Assembly (NCBI RefSeq): GCF_024160145.1
Contig: NZ_JAMYWQ010000020.1
Span: 30,518-94,517 of the forward strand
Source of the DNA: Serratia nevei
GTDB taxonomy: Bacteria; Pseudomonadota; Gammaproteobacteria; Enterobacterales; Enterobacteriaceae
Reading direction: 5' to 3'
Length of the DNA: 64,000 bases
Within the stretch, counting starts at the first letter, position 1. Each line of letters begins with the position of its first letter. Below, one piece after another: positions 25,759 to 34,642 of this stretch. The notes under the pieces were generated by a model. It worked only from the letters and a program-made list of their open reading frames with translations, was not told the DNA's origin and ran no database searches. A program made the position numbers and the translations under genes.

Positions 25759-27259
25759 TCATTTCCTCCAGCAGTTCATAGCGTCCCGCCAGCGCGGCGG
25801 CAGACATCGCCTGCGCCATCACCTCGGCGTACTGTTCCAGGTCCATGTCCGGCAACAGTTTATCCAGGCCGTCGCGCAGTGCCTCGAGCGACTCGGCATC
25901 ATCAACCAACTGCTGCAGCTGCGCCATCCAGGTGTCGGTCACCGGGGTTAACTCACGATTAAGCCGTTCGGCCATTGCGGCCGGAGCATCCGGGCTATGC
26001 GTATGTTCGGCAAACTCGGCACTGGATGGCCGGGCCGCCGGTACCGCCGGGGCAACGGCCGGTTTCGGCTCCCACTCGCCGCCATAGGTTTCCTGGGTGC
26101 TGGCCAGCGTTGGGCGGAATCCGGTGGTTTCGCTGATGGATTTGTCACGCTCTGCGCGCGATGCCAGGTCTTCTGGATCATCGAACACGCGGGAGACCAT
26201 AGGTACGGCAGCGCCGGGGAAATTGAACTCGGTCAGCCATTTGCCCGGACCACGGTTCCACGATTCGCAGATCACATCCGCATCGGATTTGGCGATCGAC
26301 GTGAGGATTTTGTCCTGCAGAGACTCGTCGCCGCCGATGCCCTTTGACGCACCGCCAGAGCTGGAAATCTGCCCGACCACTACTCGCCGGATGGCCTCAT
26401 TCATGGCGTTATACATCGCCTGGTAATCGGCAGCGCCTGAGCGCGATGCGCCCAGCATTTCTATCGCCATACCCTCAGGCATGATGACGCCACTGTCTGT
26501 GGAGATGGCGCGCGTCAGCGCCAACAGGTTGCGTTTCTGCTCCGGTGTTGCGCCCTCCGGATGCTTGCCCGCGACGGTCGGCATACCGAATTTGTCCAGG
26601 AAGATCAGCCAGAACTTGATATCGTTGCGTTTGAAAAAGGTTGGCCAGTACAACCAATGCGCGAGCCCCATGCCGTAGGGCTCGTCGTCATGGTCAGCGC
26701 CGGTCGAGAATGACCAGAAGTATGGGGCCGGGCACGGTTCGCCGATCGCCATATTCTGCGGTGTCAGCAACCGCAGCTCGCCTTTCGGGTTAAATCGGAA
26801 CCGTCTGCGGTCGCGCACCTTGACTTCGTCGACCCATAGCAGGTTGTCGCGCACGCCATAAATCAGTTCGGCGACGGCGTAGCCATAGAAAACGCCGTAG
26901 TGCATGAGGCGAGTAATGCGGTCAAACCCCAGCGAATCGATCTGCTGGCGCATGGCGTCGGCGGCTTCGATATCAACCGGCCGTTCGCCACCGGCTTCGA
27001 CCTTGATCTCGCGGGAGATCAACGCATCCTGGCGCTGGGTGAACGCCGATTTCACCTCCTCATCGCTCAGTACCTCGCGGTAAATCTTGAGGTCCGGTGC
27101 TCCGCGACTCTGCAGGACACTGTCGTCGGCCAATGCCAGCGACCCTACCCAGGGGCGAGTAATATCGCGGCCATCACCAGTAGCCGCAATTTCCTGGCCT
27201 AAATTCGGCTTGGTCTGTTTACTGCCCAGTGTGCCCTTGATCTTCCCCCAAATGCTCAT
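25748..27259 (-). CDS. portal protein (Mu gp29, DUF935)
   Basis: This 503-residue protein has DALISREIKVEAGGERPVDIEAA, MHYGVFYGYAVAELIYG and the central QISSSGGASKGIG, typical of DUF935 portals. The portal ring is the DNA entry channel and the head-tail vertex. It lies between terminase and gpF as in Mu. Its start overlaps the terminase stop. Confidence 0.93.
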   Translation of the reverse strand: MSIWGKIKGTLGSKQTKPNLGQEIAATGDGRDITRPWVGSLALADDSVLQSRGAPDLKIYREVLSDEEVKSAFTQRQDALISREIKVEAGGERPVDIEAADAMRQQIDSLGFDRITRLMHYGVFYGYAVAELIYGVRDNLLWVDEVKVRDRRRFRFNPKGELRLLTPQNMAIGEPCPAPYFWSFSTGADHDDEPYGMGLAHWLYWPTFFKRNDIKFWLIFLDKFGMPTVAGKHPEGATPEQKRNLLALTRAISTDSGVIMPEGMAIEMLGASRSGAADYQAMYNAMNEAIRRVVVGQISSSGGASKGIGGDESLQDKILTSIAKSDADVICESWNRGPGKWLTEFNFPGAAVPMVSRVFDDPEDLASRAERDKSISETTGFRPTLASTQETYGGEWEPKPAVAPAVPAARPSSAEFAEHTHSPDAPAAMAERLNRELTPVTDTWMAQLQQLVDDAESLEALRDGLDKLLPDMDLEQYAEVMAQAMSAAALAGRYELLEEMNGR

Positions 27260-28938
27260 ATAAACCCTCCAAAGTCATTCATGCCGCGCACCGTGCCGAA
27301 TCCGGTTTCTGTCAGTTCACCGCCACCACTGGAGCCATAGCCCGACAGCACCTGATAAACCGGCCGCGCGCCGGCGGATTCAAAGGCGATCTCCGCCGCC
27401 AGGTTGAGCGCAGCATAGTTGCCCAGGCAACCGGCAATGGCCGAATCGCCGTGGCGCACCAGTTCCGGGTCTTTCAGGTCTTTTTTCTCCAGGCGTGCCA
27501 CCATCGGCACACCGTCGATGTTCTCCACGGTTCGCAGATCCTGCGCGACGTTTTCATCACGAGGCAGGGTTATCATGCTGTCCTCGAACAGGCTGGTGAA
27601 TTTTGGCATCCAGATGCCGTACCACTGACGGCTCAGGGTGATTTCGGCAATACGCGGGCGGCCGTAACGGTCAGCAGTATATTCAGCCAGCACCATACCC
27701 GGCCCGGTGGCATCAATCGCACCGCCGGATTGCCGTGGCAGATGGTCGATGAACCAGAACAATATCTGCTGCTGGAGTGCGGACGGGACGTTGTTCAGCT
27801 CCAGGAGGAACGGGACATCGCGACGCAGGTTCTGTGTGATGGCCACTGGCATGATGGAGGAAAAGTGCCTGTGACGGGCAAAGTCCATGCCGAATACATG
27901 CCGCCATTCGGGATTCAGGGTCGCTACCATCACAGGGCGCAACTCACGGTCAATCCATTCATTGCCCCATGCGGTTCGGTCAGTCTCGGTCATATTGATA
28001 AATTCATCATCCAGCGCGAGACGTATCACCGGACGCTCCTCCGGCATGGCCCGCTCAATCCAGACGCCGGGAATACACACGCCGTTGCCGTCGCGCGGGA
28101 TAGCATCCAGCTCCTCGCGCATTGCTGCTTTACGCGGGCCATAGGCGTTGCGGATGCGGTTATACCAGGCCTCTTTCCCTTCAATAGTGGCTACTTCACC
28201 TTTCATGGCGCACGAGCGCTCGTAGAGTCCGTTGGCCACGGCATCATCGAACGTGACGGTAAACACCGCCGCATCATTGCCATAGCGTCCGGCTTCAATG
28301 TCAGTACATAACTGATTGAACGCGTTATTTTTGCCGTTATGCGAACTGATGATGACGATACGCCCGCCCCAGATCAGCAGTGCGGTCGCTGCATCCAACA
28401 CGCCCTGAACGTCTTGGTGGAATGCCGCCTCGTCGATAATGACCACGCCCTGCAGGCCGCGAATATTGGCCGGACGAGAGGACAGCGCCGCCACTTGAAA
28501 CCCGCTGGCGAATCGCACGCGGTAGGCGGTGATTTGACGCGTATTCCCCTTATCGTCCTGGTCGTCGAACAGAAATTCCTCGATGGAGGACACCGCATCG
28601 GCCTGTTGCGCTGCGATAACGCGAGCAAACTTGGCGACATAGCCAATAAACTCCAGCCCCTTTTCTTTTGTATCCCCGATGTAATAGACGTTGTCGCCGC
28701 CAGCCGCTTTCTGCGCACCGGCAATCAGGGTGGAGTTGAGCCCCCAGGCAAAAGTGATGCCTGTCCGACGGCCCTTGGGGATGGCTAGAATGGAGACATC
28801 GTGCTTGAGGCACTCCACCTGGTGAGCCATCAGCACCCCGTCAGCAAACGGGTTGAAGTTGAACGGGATTTCCCTGGCGCGGGCAGGCAACTCGTCCCAC
28901 TCAACATTGCGAACTGTAGATGCCAGCGGTTTCATCAC
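27256..28938 (-). CDS. terminase large subunit (Mu gp28-like)
   Basis: This 560-residue packaging motor has a Walker-A-like AIPKGRRTGITFAW near residue 55 and Walker B GVVIIDEAAFH near 165, followed by VIISSHNG (coupling motif). The nuclease half begins near FGMDFARHRHFS. It cuts and packages the phage genome by headful. It overlaps the genes on both sides by 4 bp. Confidence 0.93.
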   Translation of the reverse strand: MMKPLASTVRNVEWDELPARAREIPFNFNPFADGVLMAHQVECLKHDVSILAIPKGRRTGITFAWGLNSTLIAGAQKAAGGDNVYYIGDTKEKGLEFIGYVAKFARVIAAQQADAVSSIEEFLFDDQDDKGNTRQITAYRVRFASGFQVAALSSRPANIRGLQGVVIIDEAAFHQDVQGVLDAATALLIWGGRIVIISSHNGKNNAFNQLCTDIEAGRYGNDAAVFTVTFDDAVANGLYERSCAMKGEVATIEGKEAWYNRIRNAYGPRKAAMREELDAIPRDGNGVCIPGVWIERAMPEERPVIRLALDDEFINMTETDRTAWGNEWIDRELRPVMVATLNPEWRHVFGMDFARHRHFSSIMPVAITQNLRRDVPFLLELNNVPSALQQQILFWFIDHLPRQSGGAIDATGPGMVLAEYTADRYGRPRIAEITLSRQWYGIWMPKFTSLFEDSMITLPRDENVAQDLRTVENIDGVPMVARLEKKDLKDPELVRHGDSAIAGCLGNYAALNLAAEIAFESAGARPVYQVLSGYGSSGGGELTETGFGTVRGMNDFGGFI

Positions 28939-29486
28939 TTGATCCCCAGGAATTTTTCACGCCAGAATTGCACCTGGTCCTCGCTCAGACCCTGTGCGGT
29001 AGCGACTTTCTCCAGATTCGCCTCCTGCTCCTGCAGCAGACGTTCGCGGGCGGCACGCTCAATCTGCTGGCGCTCCTGCAGTGACTCCTTACGCGCCTGC
29101 AGGACGTCTTTCGCTGCTCGCGCCAGGTGGCGCACGGTATCGATATCCGTTTCCGGCTGCTCCAGCGCGGCAAAGGTGGCATGAGAGGTGAGCGTCGTTA
29201 CGGCCTGAACCATCAGCGCACCGGCGCGTTCGTCCGGGTTCTCACCCAGCTCACTCACCAGCAGGCGAGCCATCTGGTCCTGCTCACGCATGCGGCCGAC
29301 CATCTCGCCGAACGATTGTTTATAGCGGCCCAGCGCGCTGCGGCTCGGGGTTTCATCCGTATCAGGGAAGTGCTGGCGAATATCCTCCAGCAGCTCATCC
29401 AGCGTCAGCTGGTCCTCGCGCAGACGGCGTTCGATATGCGCCCGGACGTCGGTCGGCAGTTTGTGGATGGTAGATTTACGGCCCAT
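28935..29486 (-). CDS. DUF3486 protein (Mu gp27-like, small terminase candidate)
   Basis: This 183-residue helical protein starts MGRKSTIHKLPTDVRAHIER, the standard DUF3486 opening, and has a long coiled coil in its second half. In Mu-like phages it precedes the large terminase and is taken as the small subunit. The start at 29486 is chosen by this motif. Confidence 0.9.
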   Translation of the reverse strand: MGRKSTIHKLPTDVRAHIERRLREDQLTLDELLEDIRQHFPDTDETPSRSALGRYKQSFGEMVGRMREQDQMARLLVSELGENPDERAGALMVQAVTTLTSHATFAALEQPETDIDTVRHLARAAKDVLQARKESLQERQQIERAARERLLQEQEANLEKVATAQGLSEDQVQFWREKFLGIK

Positions 29487-29487
29487 C

Positions 29488-29784
29488 TCAGCCTCCCGCG
29501 CCAGGGCGTTTGACGCCGTGGACAATGGCGCGCCCGGCAGCGACGTCGGCACCGCGCTCGGTGAGGCGTGCGACCAGCACGGTCTCGATATCGTCGATAC
29601 GCACCAGCCCCTGTTCCTCCAGCCAACGCAGCTCTGTCTTGACCTGGTCACGGCTCGGAGCATGGCCATAGCGCGTCAACGCCTGGTAAATCACCGAACT
29701 GTTGGAGCTGTAGCTCGGCATCTCGGCAAGAAAGCGCAATATGACCAGGCGCTGGTCTTCACGCAGGAAGTCGGCAAAACTCAT
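29488..29784 (-). CDS. Mu gp26-like winged-helix protein
   Basis: This 98-residue protein (MSFADFLREDQRLVILRFLAEMP) has the form of a winged helix (VKTELRWLEEQGLVRIDD) and occupies the gp26 place in the Mu head operon. DNA binding in packaging or regulation is possible. It is 1 bp from the DUF3486 gene. Confidence 0.85.
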   Translation of the reverse strand: MSFADFLREDQRLVILRFLAEMPSYSSNSSVIYQALTRYGHAPSRDQVKTELRWLEEQGLVRIDDIETVLVARLTERGADVAAGRAIVHGVKRPGAGG

Positions 29785-29795
29785 GGTGTCCTCCG

Positions 29796-30098
29796 TTATT
29801 TCTTCTGCAGCAGATAGGCTTCGATGTTCTCGGTTCGCCGATAGGTCGCGGCCATCTGCTCTTGCATCCCATGCATCTGTGCCTCAGCGCGGCTCAGCTT
29901 GCTGATGAGTTCGGTGATCTGCGACTGGGTCGGTACCTGTTTCACCTGCGCTTCCAGCGTGGTGATGCGGGTGCGCAACTCCAGCAGCTCTTTTTGGCTG
30001 GCCGATTGACGGCCAATCAGCCAGGTATAAACGCCGACGACGGCCATCACTGCCCATTGCAGAAATGCCCAGTCAAAACGCAGTTCATCAATTGCCAC
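29796..30098 (-). CDS. DUF2730 protein (Mu gp25-like)
   Basis: This protein of about 100 residues has one N-terminal membrane segment (WAFLQWAVMAVVGVYTWLIG) and a coiled coil. GTG at 30098 is the likely start: GGGGG lies 5 nt before it, and it overlaps the Rz1 stop by 11 bp. The family is common in Mu-like phages; its role is unclear. Confidence 0.8.
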   Translation of the reverse strand: MAIDELRFDWAFLQWAVMAVVGVYTWLIGRQSASQKELLELRTRITTLEAQVKQVPTQSQITELISKLSRAEAQMHGMQEQMAATYRRTENIEAYLLQKK

Positions 30099-30366
30099 AA
30101 CTACCCCCTTGAATACATTGAATGATGTTTGCCAGACGACCGGCACACAGGCCGTACTGGTCGTAAACCGTTTTCAGCGCGACGGCGGCGGCGTCGGCGC
30201 TGTTATCGCCCGGCAGCGCCGGTGGTGGGCACCGTACCGCCAATTCGGCTGGCAATACCGTTTGTTGCGGCGGCAGCAGCACGCTGCTGGGCGGCGGCGA
30301 GTTGCTGCATGACGTCAGCGTCAAACTCGCAATTAACGCGACGAGCGGCGGTTTTTTTGAGGGCAT
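30088..30366 (-). CDS. Rz1-like outer-membrane spanin
   Basis: This 92-residue protein has a lipoprotein signal (LVALIASLTLTSC) and a Pro-rich mature part (SPPPSSVLLPPQQ). It starts inside the Rz gene in another frame, the standard Rz/Rz1 nesting. Together the pair joins inner and outer membranes at lysis. Confidence 0.88.
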   Translation of the reverse strand: MPSKKPPLVALIASLTLTSCSNSPPPSSVLLPPQQTVLPAELAVRCPPPALPGDNSADAAAVALKTVYDQYGLCAGRLANIIQCIQGGSCGN

Positions 30367-30634
30367 CGCGGATCTCCCGAGTGGATTGGTCATCAGCTGC
30401 AGCACGGTCGGCGATTTGCTGCGCCAGCTGCTGGCTGGCGGCGTTGGCTTGCGCCGTCAGCTCTTTGGCACCGGCAATAAACTGGTTGAGGACGTCAGCA
30501 GCTTGGCGGGTCTGGCTTCGGGAACATTCCAGGCGCGCATCCGCCATCCCTTGCTTGCGGCCAGCCTCGAATCCCCCCCAAACGATCACGCCCCAGATGG
30601 CATAGCGAGCAATGAACTTCAGCCAGTCACTCAT
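30203..30634 (-). CDS. Rz-like inner-membrane spanin
   Basis: This 143-residue protein starts MSDWLKFIARYAIWGVIVW, a single membrane anchor, and has a periplasmic coiled coil rich in Ala/Gln/Asp. It overlaps Rz1 by 164 bp and follows the endolysin gene by an 8-bp overlap. This is the i-spanin of the lysis cassette. Confidence 0.88.
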   Translation of the reverse strand: MSDWLKFIARYAIWGVIVWGGFEAGRKQGMADARLECSRSQTRQAADVLNQFIAGAKELTAQANAASQQLAQQIADRAAADDQSTREIRDALKKTAARRVNCEFDADVMQQLAAAQQRAAAAATNGIASRIGGTVPTTGAAGR

Positions 30635-31241
30635 GGCAGACCCCCGAGCCCCAGCCAGCCCGCTCATAGAGCGGTTGCCACGCGTAAATGATGCGAGTTG
30701 GGTAGCCCCGGTTCTCACGGAAATTGGCGGCGGAGCGCCCGGCGTTCACGCTCTCGACCACGTTCCAGTAGCGTCCGGCGTCCAGGCCACGCGAGGCCGC
30801 CAGCTTACGGTCGCGTTGCACCCAGCCCAACCCGCCGTTGTAGGCCGAGAGCACATAAGCCCAGCGGTCGCACTCGGTCGCTGCAGTGATGCGGTCATAG
30901 TGCCAGCGGTCATAGGTCACCAGCGCCCGCATCGCCCAAGACGGGTTCAACGGCTGGTTATCACCGAGGGTTTTGGGGTAGATGCCCGCAATCCAGCCAG
31001 CCGTCGCAGGCATAAACTGCGCCAACCCGAGCGCACCAACAGGCGATTTTGCCGTGGCGCGCCAGGTCGACTCCTGATGGATTTGACCGGCGAACGTCGC
31101 CACCGGCGCATCTAGCCCCCAGACCACGCGAGCATTGCGGGTCAGTTCGCGCTGATATTGCCGCGCATCCTCAGGGATAGCAGCGGCCACCGGGTGGCAG
31201 GCGCTGAGCAGCAGAAACAGGCCAGATAACAGGCATCGCAT
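30627..31241 (-). CDS. endolysin, SLT-type lytic transglycosylase with lipobox
   Basis: This 204-residue protein has a secretion signal MRCLLSGLFLLLSACHPVAA whose LLSAC is a lipobox. The soluble lytic transglycosylase core follows: HQESTWRATAKSPVGALGLAQFMP, with catalytic Glu in QES, and a later YNGGLGWV. It cleaves the murein glycan strand. Secretion as a possible lipoprotein, rather than holin-dependent release, is unusual. Its start is 2 bp from the holin stop. Confidence 0.88.
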   Translation of the reverse strand: MRCLLSGLFLLLSACHPVAAAIPEDARQYQRELTRNARVVWGLDAPVATFAGQIHQESTWRATAKSPVGALGLAQFMPATAGWIAGIYPKTLGDNQPLNPSWAMRALVTYDRWHYDRITAATECDRWAYVLSAYNGGLGWVQRDRKLAASRGLDAGRYWNVVESVNAGRSAANFRENRGYPTRIIYAWQPLYERAGWGSGVCHE

Positions 31242-31243
31242 GC

Positions 31244-31612
31244 TTATAGCCCCATCGTGACGCCGATACAAATGGCGGAAACAATCAGCGCCCGGCGCAG
31301 CAGCACAGCAGCAAACACCAGTTCGTAGCCGGTCGCGACAGGGAACTCCGGTTCGTTGCGTCCAGAGGGGATCGGCGGCTTACCCAGGGTATCTTTCCAG
31401 TCGTCGATCAGGTAGCTGCCGGGGCTGGCATACGGGAATAGTGCGCGGTCGAGGTGATAGCCGAGAATAGCTGCGATGGACACCAGCGATAATTTGTACA
31501 GCGTGACGCCGAGCTGCATCGGCGAAACGATAGCGATGGCGAGCAGCAGAACAATGGCAAGGATGATCCAGTTGCGCAGACGCTGGTGACGCAGGTTTTG
31601 CAGTAACGACAT
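31244..31612 (-). CDS. holin-like membrane protein
   Basis: This 122-residue protein has an N-terminal basic segment, two adjacent membrane helices (residues 14-50) and a third at the C-terminus. It sits at the head of the lysis cassette before the endolysin, where D3112-type phages have a putative holin. It is the first gene of the leftward late operon. Confidence 0.78.
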   Translation of the reverse strand: MSLLQNLRHQRLRNWIILAIVLLLAIAIVSPMQLGVTLYKLSLVSIAAILGYHLDRALFPYASPGSYLIDDWKDTLGKPPIPSGRNEPEFPVATGYELVFAAVLLRRALIVSAICIGVTMGL

Positions 31613-31740
31613 GGTGATGTTCCCTGTTGATATGTGAATAGACAGGGAACATTGTGCAATGCAGAGGGTTGGCGAGTAATTTGCCCTGGGGCAGAAGATA
31701 CAGGTCTTGTTGGTTCAACAAAGTCTTAGTTGAGCAAGCT

Positions 31741-32178
31741 TTATGACAATACCTTAACTATGTTAAATAGGCGTTTACCTGTTTGAAAAAGACACAATAT
31801 CGACATAATAACTAACGCAATGAGTCCCGCCACGAGAATCTCTTGCTGCTTTACTGTCAACATCAGACCGATTAAACAGCACAAAACCAATACCAGCAAA
31901 ACTAAACACGTATCGAAAGCATCAGTCATTAGACGTTTATAATGCCCTGTTTTTTGCATGTTTCTTAGCAACGGCTTATCCAGCAATGATGCCAAAAGAG
32001 TGATGGCCGTAATAATGAAACCCAGTAAGGTGGCAAAAACACTGGAAATCGTTGTCATCAAATTTGAAACTGCAGGCGCAGGCATGTGGGGTAATTTAAA
32101 CCAGTAAATCACCGCTATGACAACGCCTACAATCAACTTAATCAATAGGCCCGGAACCCTCAGCTCCAATATACGCAT
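31741..32178 (-). CDS. membrane protein of a two-gene accessory cassette
   Basis: This 145-residue protein has four predicted membrane helices (GLLIKLIVGVVIAVIYW; SVFATLLGFIITAITLLASLL; CLVLLVLVLCCLIGLML; ILVAGLIALVIMSILCLF). It overlaps the end of the 296-residue gene by 41 bp, so the two are translationally coupled. GC content is lower than in the late genes. No family is recognised. The pairing of a soluble protein with a small membrane protein is common in anti-phage and superinfection-exclusion modules. Confidence 0.75.
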   Translation of the reverse strand: MRILELRVPGLLIKLIVGVVIAVIYWFKLPHMPAPAVSNLMTTISSVFATLLGFIITAITLLASLLDKPLLRNMQKTGHYKRLMTDAFDTCLVLLVLVLCCLIGLMLTVKQQEILVAGLIALVIMSILCLFQTGKRLFNIVKVLS

Positions 32179-33028
32179 TGATACTCTCCCAATTTTCAGC
32201 ATATGCCGTATCAATCAACCGATACATAGTGCCAGCTGGAGGAAAGCTGGTGTCAGTAACTACCGACTGGGTGGATACTATACGATCAGCGATCAAATCA
32301 ACAGGATGGAGTACGCCATCTGCGTCAAAGACTTCGATGACTGCTTTTTTTGCTCCGAACTCCACCAATTCTTGCATAGCGAACTTAACGCTTTGGCGAA
32401 GTTTACCATCGCTATCACCGCGCCGAGTATTAATCCCCATGACAATTTGCATCGTATCTGCGCCAGCATCACCTAGTAACTCTAGTGTTTTCTGACTGAA
32501 ATCAGTATCTGGGTAGAGGTCTGGGTTACGTGGTCGGGGGATTGTTAGCTGAATCTTTTTCATTCTGATATCCCCCCTCATCAACCTGGCAACAGCTTCT
32601 TTTTCTAATAGGGGAGCAGCTTTAACTCGGCAGTCAAAGATTGTTGCTAAAAACAGAGAAAACCTGTTAATGCCACAAGCCATAAAATTTCTATGCCATC
32701 CAACGATATTGTACTGTGGGTAAAACACAAAAAAATTACGCTCAATGATGCCCTCATCTTCCTCTAAGGGGATTGGAGAGGAGTGTCTTCCTGGGGCGCC
32801 CTTATCAGGGATATTAGAGTTACGAAACTTCCTTAACTCACCAACAAATGTCCCGTCTTCTCGTTTTTTAAGCCCCCATATCTCCCTTGTATAGCCTTCT
32901 CGATCAGAAGAACTTGGTGATGTTCCATCGACAACAGATTGGAAAGCAGCAGATAAAGACGCCAGCCTGGCAGATGGTTTAAATGATAATTGATAAAACT
33001 CAATACGATAATTTTTCACATCACTCAT
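32138..33028 (-). CDS. DUF6731-like soluble protein of the accessory cassette
   Basis: This 296-residue protein begins MSDVKNYRIEFYQLSFKPS and has VGELRKFRNSNIPDKGAPGR, NIVGWHRNFMACGINRFS and a C-terminal VKFAMQELVEFGAKKAVIEVFDADG. The overall pattern recalls proteins annotated as DUF6731, of unknown function; the match is from memory. It lies in a typical moron position between lysis and early genes and is coupled to a membrane protein. A defence or lysogenic-conversion role is inferred. Confidence 0.65.
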   Translation of the reverse strand: MSDVKNYRIEFYQLSFKPSARLASLSAAFQSVVDGTSPSSSDREGYTREIWGLKKREDGTFVGELRKFRNSNIPDKGAPGRHSSPIPLEEDEGIIERNFFVFYPQYNIVGWHRNFMACGINRFSLFLATIFDCRVKAAPLLEKEAVARLMRGDIRMKKIQLTIPRPRNPDLYPDTDFSQKTLELLGDAGADTMQIVMGINTRRGDSDGKLRQSVKFAMQELVEFGAKKAVIEVFDADGVLHPVDLIADRIVSTQSVVTDTSFPPAGTMYRLIDTAYAENWESINAYIGAEGSGPID

Positions 33029-33210
33029 ATAGTTCTTCCTTTCAATACTCTTAATATATTGCCCGAAGGTGTGATCACTTCCGCATCATTTTTTGAGAAC
33101 AATTTCTGCCATCCCAGGCAGACAAAAACGTTAAATCATCAGCAATGCCTTTCTGTGCCCAAGGACAGATGACCCCCAACATACATCAGATTTAGTGTTG
33201 CAAATAGAAA

Positions 33211-33304
33211 GAGCGGCCTGTTGGGTGCTGGAACACCCAACAGGCCATCAACACCACAGCTACTACCTGTGAGTCGACCCAGGGCTCAGTCCGTCTCGCG
33301 AGAC
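33211..33304 (+). ncRNA. C4-antisense-like structured RNA before the Dam gene
   Basis: Perfect 13-bp arms GGCCTGTTGGGTG (33215-33227) and CACCCAACAGGCC (33234-33246) with loop CTGGAA are followed by ACCTGTGAGTCGACCCAGGG and the palindrome GTCTCGCGAGAC (33293-33304). The arm sequence and downstream layout resemble the C4 antisense RNA class of enterobacterial phages, recalled rather than searched. The 323-bp gap 33029-33351 has no gene. There is no T run, so it is not a simple terminator. Confidence 0.45.
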
Positions 33305-33351
33305 AGATTAAGCCTACTGCATTTTCATCATATGAAAAAGGCTTACAGTTT

Positions 33352-34119
33352 ATGAAATCGACACCGATCATACCTTGGGTGGGCGGTAAGCGCCGCTTGG
33401 CTAAAAAAATCCTTCCTCAGTTCCCCGATCATACCTGTTACGTTGAGCCGTTCTGCGGCGCAGCAGCACTGTATTTTATGAAGCCGCCCAGCAAGGCCGA
33501 GGTGATCAACGACATCAACGGCGAACTGGTGAATCTGTATAGGGTGATCCAGCACCACCTTGAGGCGTTTATTCAGCAGTTCAAGTGGGCGCTGGTGAGC
33601 AGACAGATGTTCGAATGGTTGCAGATCACGCCAGAGGTAACGCTCACTGATATTCAGCGCGCGGCGCGGTTCTACTACCTACAGAAGCAGGCGTTCGGCG
33701 GTAAAATCGAGGGGCAAACCTTCGGCACGGCAACAACGTCACCGCCGCGCTTCAACCTGCTGCGAATTGAAGAGGATTTGTCACAAGCCCATATGCGGCT
33801 GGCACGTACCTGCATTGAGCATATGGACTGGGCCAAATGTATCCAGCGCTATGACCGGCCGCATACGCTGTTCTATTGCGACCCGCCGTACTGGCAGACT
33901 GAAGGGTATGGCGTGGACTTTGGGTTTGAAAACTACGTGTTGATGGCTGAGCTGGCCAGGTCGATGTCGGGCAACATGCTGATCTCAGTGAACGATATCC
34001 CTGAAATGCGGACTGCTTTTGCGGGGCTTCATATGGAGAGCGTCAGCATTCATTATACTCTGCAAGGTGCTGGCAGACCTGCTTCGCGACAGAAAGAACT
34101 TGTTATTAGAAATTGGTAG
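33352..34119 (+). CDS. D12-class DNA adenine methyltransferase (Dam-like)
   Basis: This 255-residue enzyme has the SAM-binding PWVGGKRRLAKKI, YVEPFCGAAALYF, NDINGELVNLYR and the catalytic DPPYWQTEGY (about residue 177). It is an orphan N6-adenine methylase with no restriction partner nearby, as in many phages, where it guards against host nucleases or alters replication and packaging signals. It lies between late and early regions on the plus strand. Confidence 0.93.
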   Translation: MKSTPIIPWVGGKRRLAKKILPQFPDHTCYVEPFCGAAALYFMKPPSKAEVINDINGELVNLYRVIQHHLEAFIQQFKWALVSRQMFEWLQITPEVTLTDIQRAARFYYLQKQAFGGKIEGQTFGTATTSPPRFNLLRIEEDLSQAHMRLARTCIEHMDWAKCIQRYDRPHTLFYCDPPYWQTEGYGVDFGFENYVLMAELARSMSGNMLISVNDIPEMRTAFAGLHMESVSIHYTLQGAGRPASRQKELVIRNW

Positions 34120-34156
34120 CACAGCAGACGGCGTTAAGCACGCCGTCTTCGGTTTA

Positions 34157-34588
34157 TCAATGCAAACTTGGCGGATAGAATCTTGTCACATTATTGGTAT
34201 CCGTATTGATTATGCATGTAGCCGAAGAGCCAACTAATGCACCATACTGATTTTGCAGTCTTAGCGTGAGAGGCGACCAAACGTAAGTGACCTCACTGCC
34301 ATTAACAATACCGTTAATATCCTCAATCTCAGCATTTTCAGGATTTGCTGAGTCCATTTTTATCATGGTTTTGCACTTTTCATATGCGCTAACTTCGTAT
34401 TCGGTTCTTGAACCAAGAAGCGGGGCAAGAAGCAAGGCCATGAAAACTCCTGCAACACCGATCAGGGCAACCAATACTATCGCTTTGAAATTTCCTATTT
34501 CTTTTTTTAGACGAAATCCACAGTTTGGGCATGCCTTTACTGTATCAGATACGTCCTTCCCACATTCCTTGCACGAAATTAGAGCCAT
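34157..34588 (-). CDS. zinc-ribbon membrane protein next to the repressor
   Basis: This 143-residue protein has an N-terminal zinc ribbon (CKECGKDVSDTVKACPNCG), one membrane helix (FKAIVLVALIGVAGVFMALLL) and an exported or cytosolic beta-rich domain. It sits downstream of the repressor on the same strand, where lysogenically expressed genes lie. A superinfection-exclusion or stress role is inferred. No phage core function is known. Confidence 0.75.
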   Translation of the reverse strand: MALISCKECGKDVSDTVKACPNCGFRLKKEIGNFKAIVLVALIGVAGVFMALLLAPLLGSRTEYEVSAYEKCKTMIKMDSANPENAEIEDINGIVNGSEVTYVWSPLTLRLQNQYGALVGSSATCIINTDTNNVTRFYPPSLH

Positions 34589-34642
34589 ATTTACTCCATT
34601 AAAATAGAAAAACTTACACTTTTAGTTCCCAATGGGAACAAA

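Noticed and set aside
33215..33246. Reading the 13-bp hairpin as a Rho-independent terminator
   Set aside because: No T run follows on either strand, and it lies in a promoter-type gap between divergent genes. A structured RNA is more plausible.
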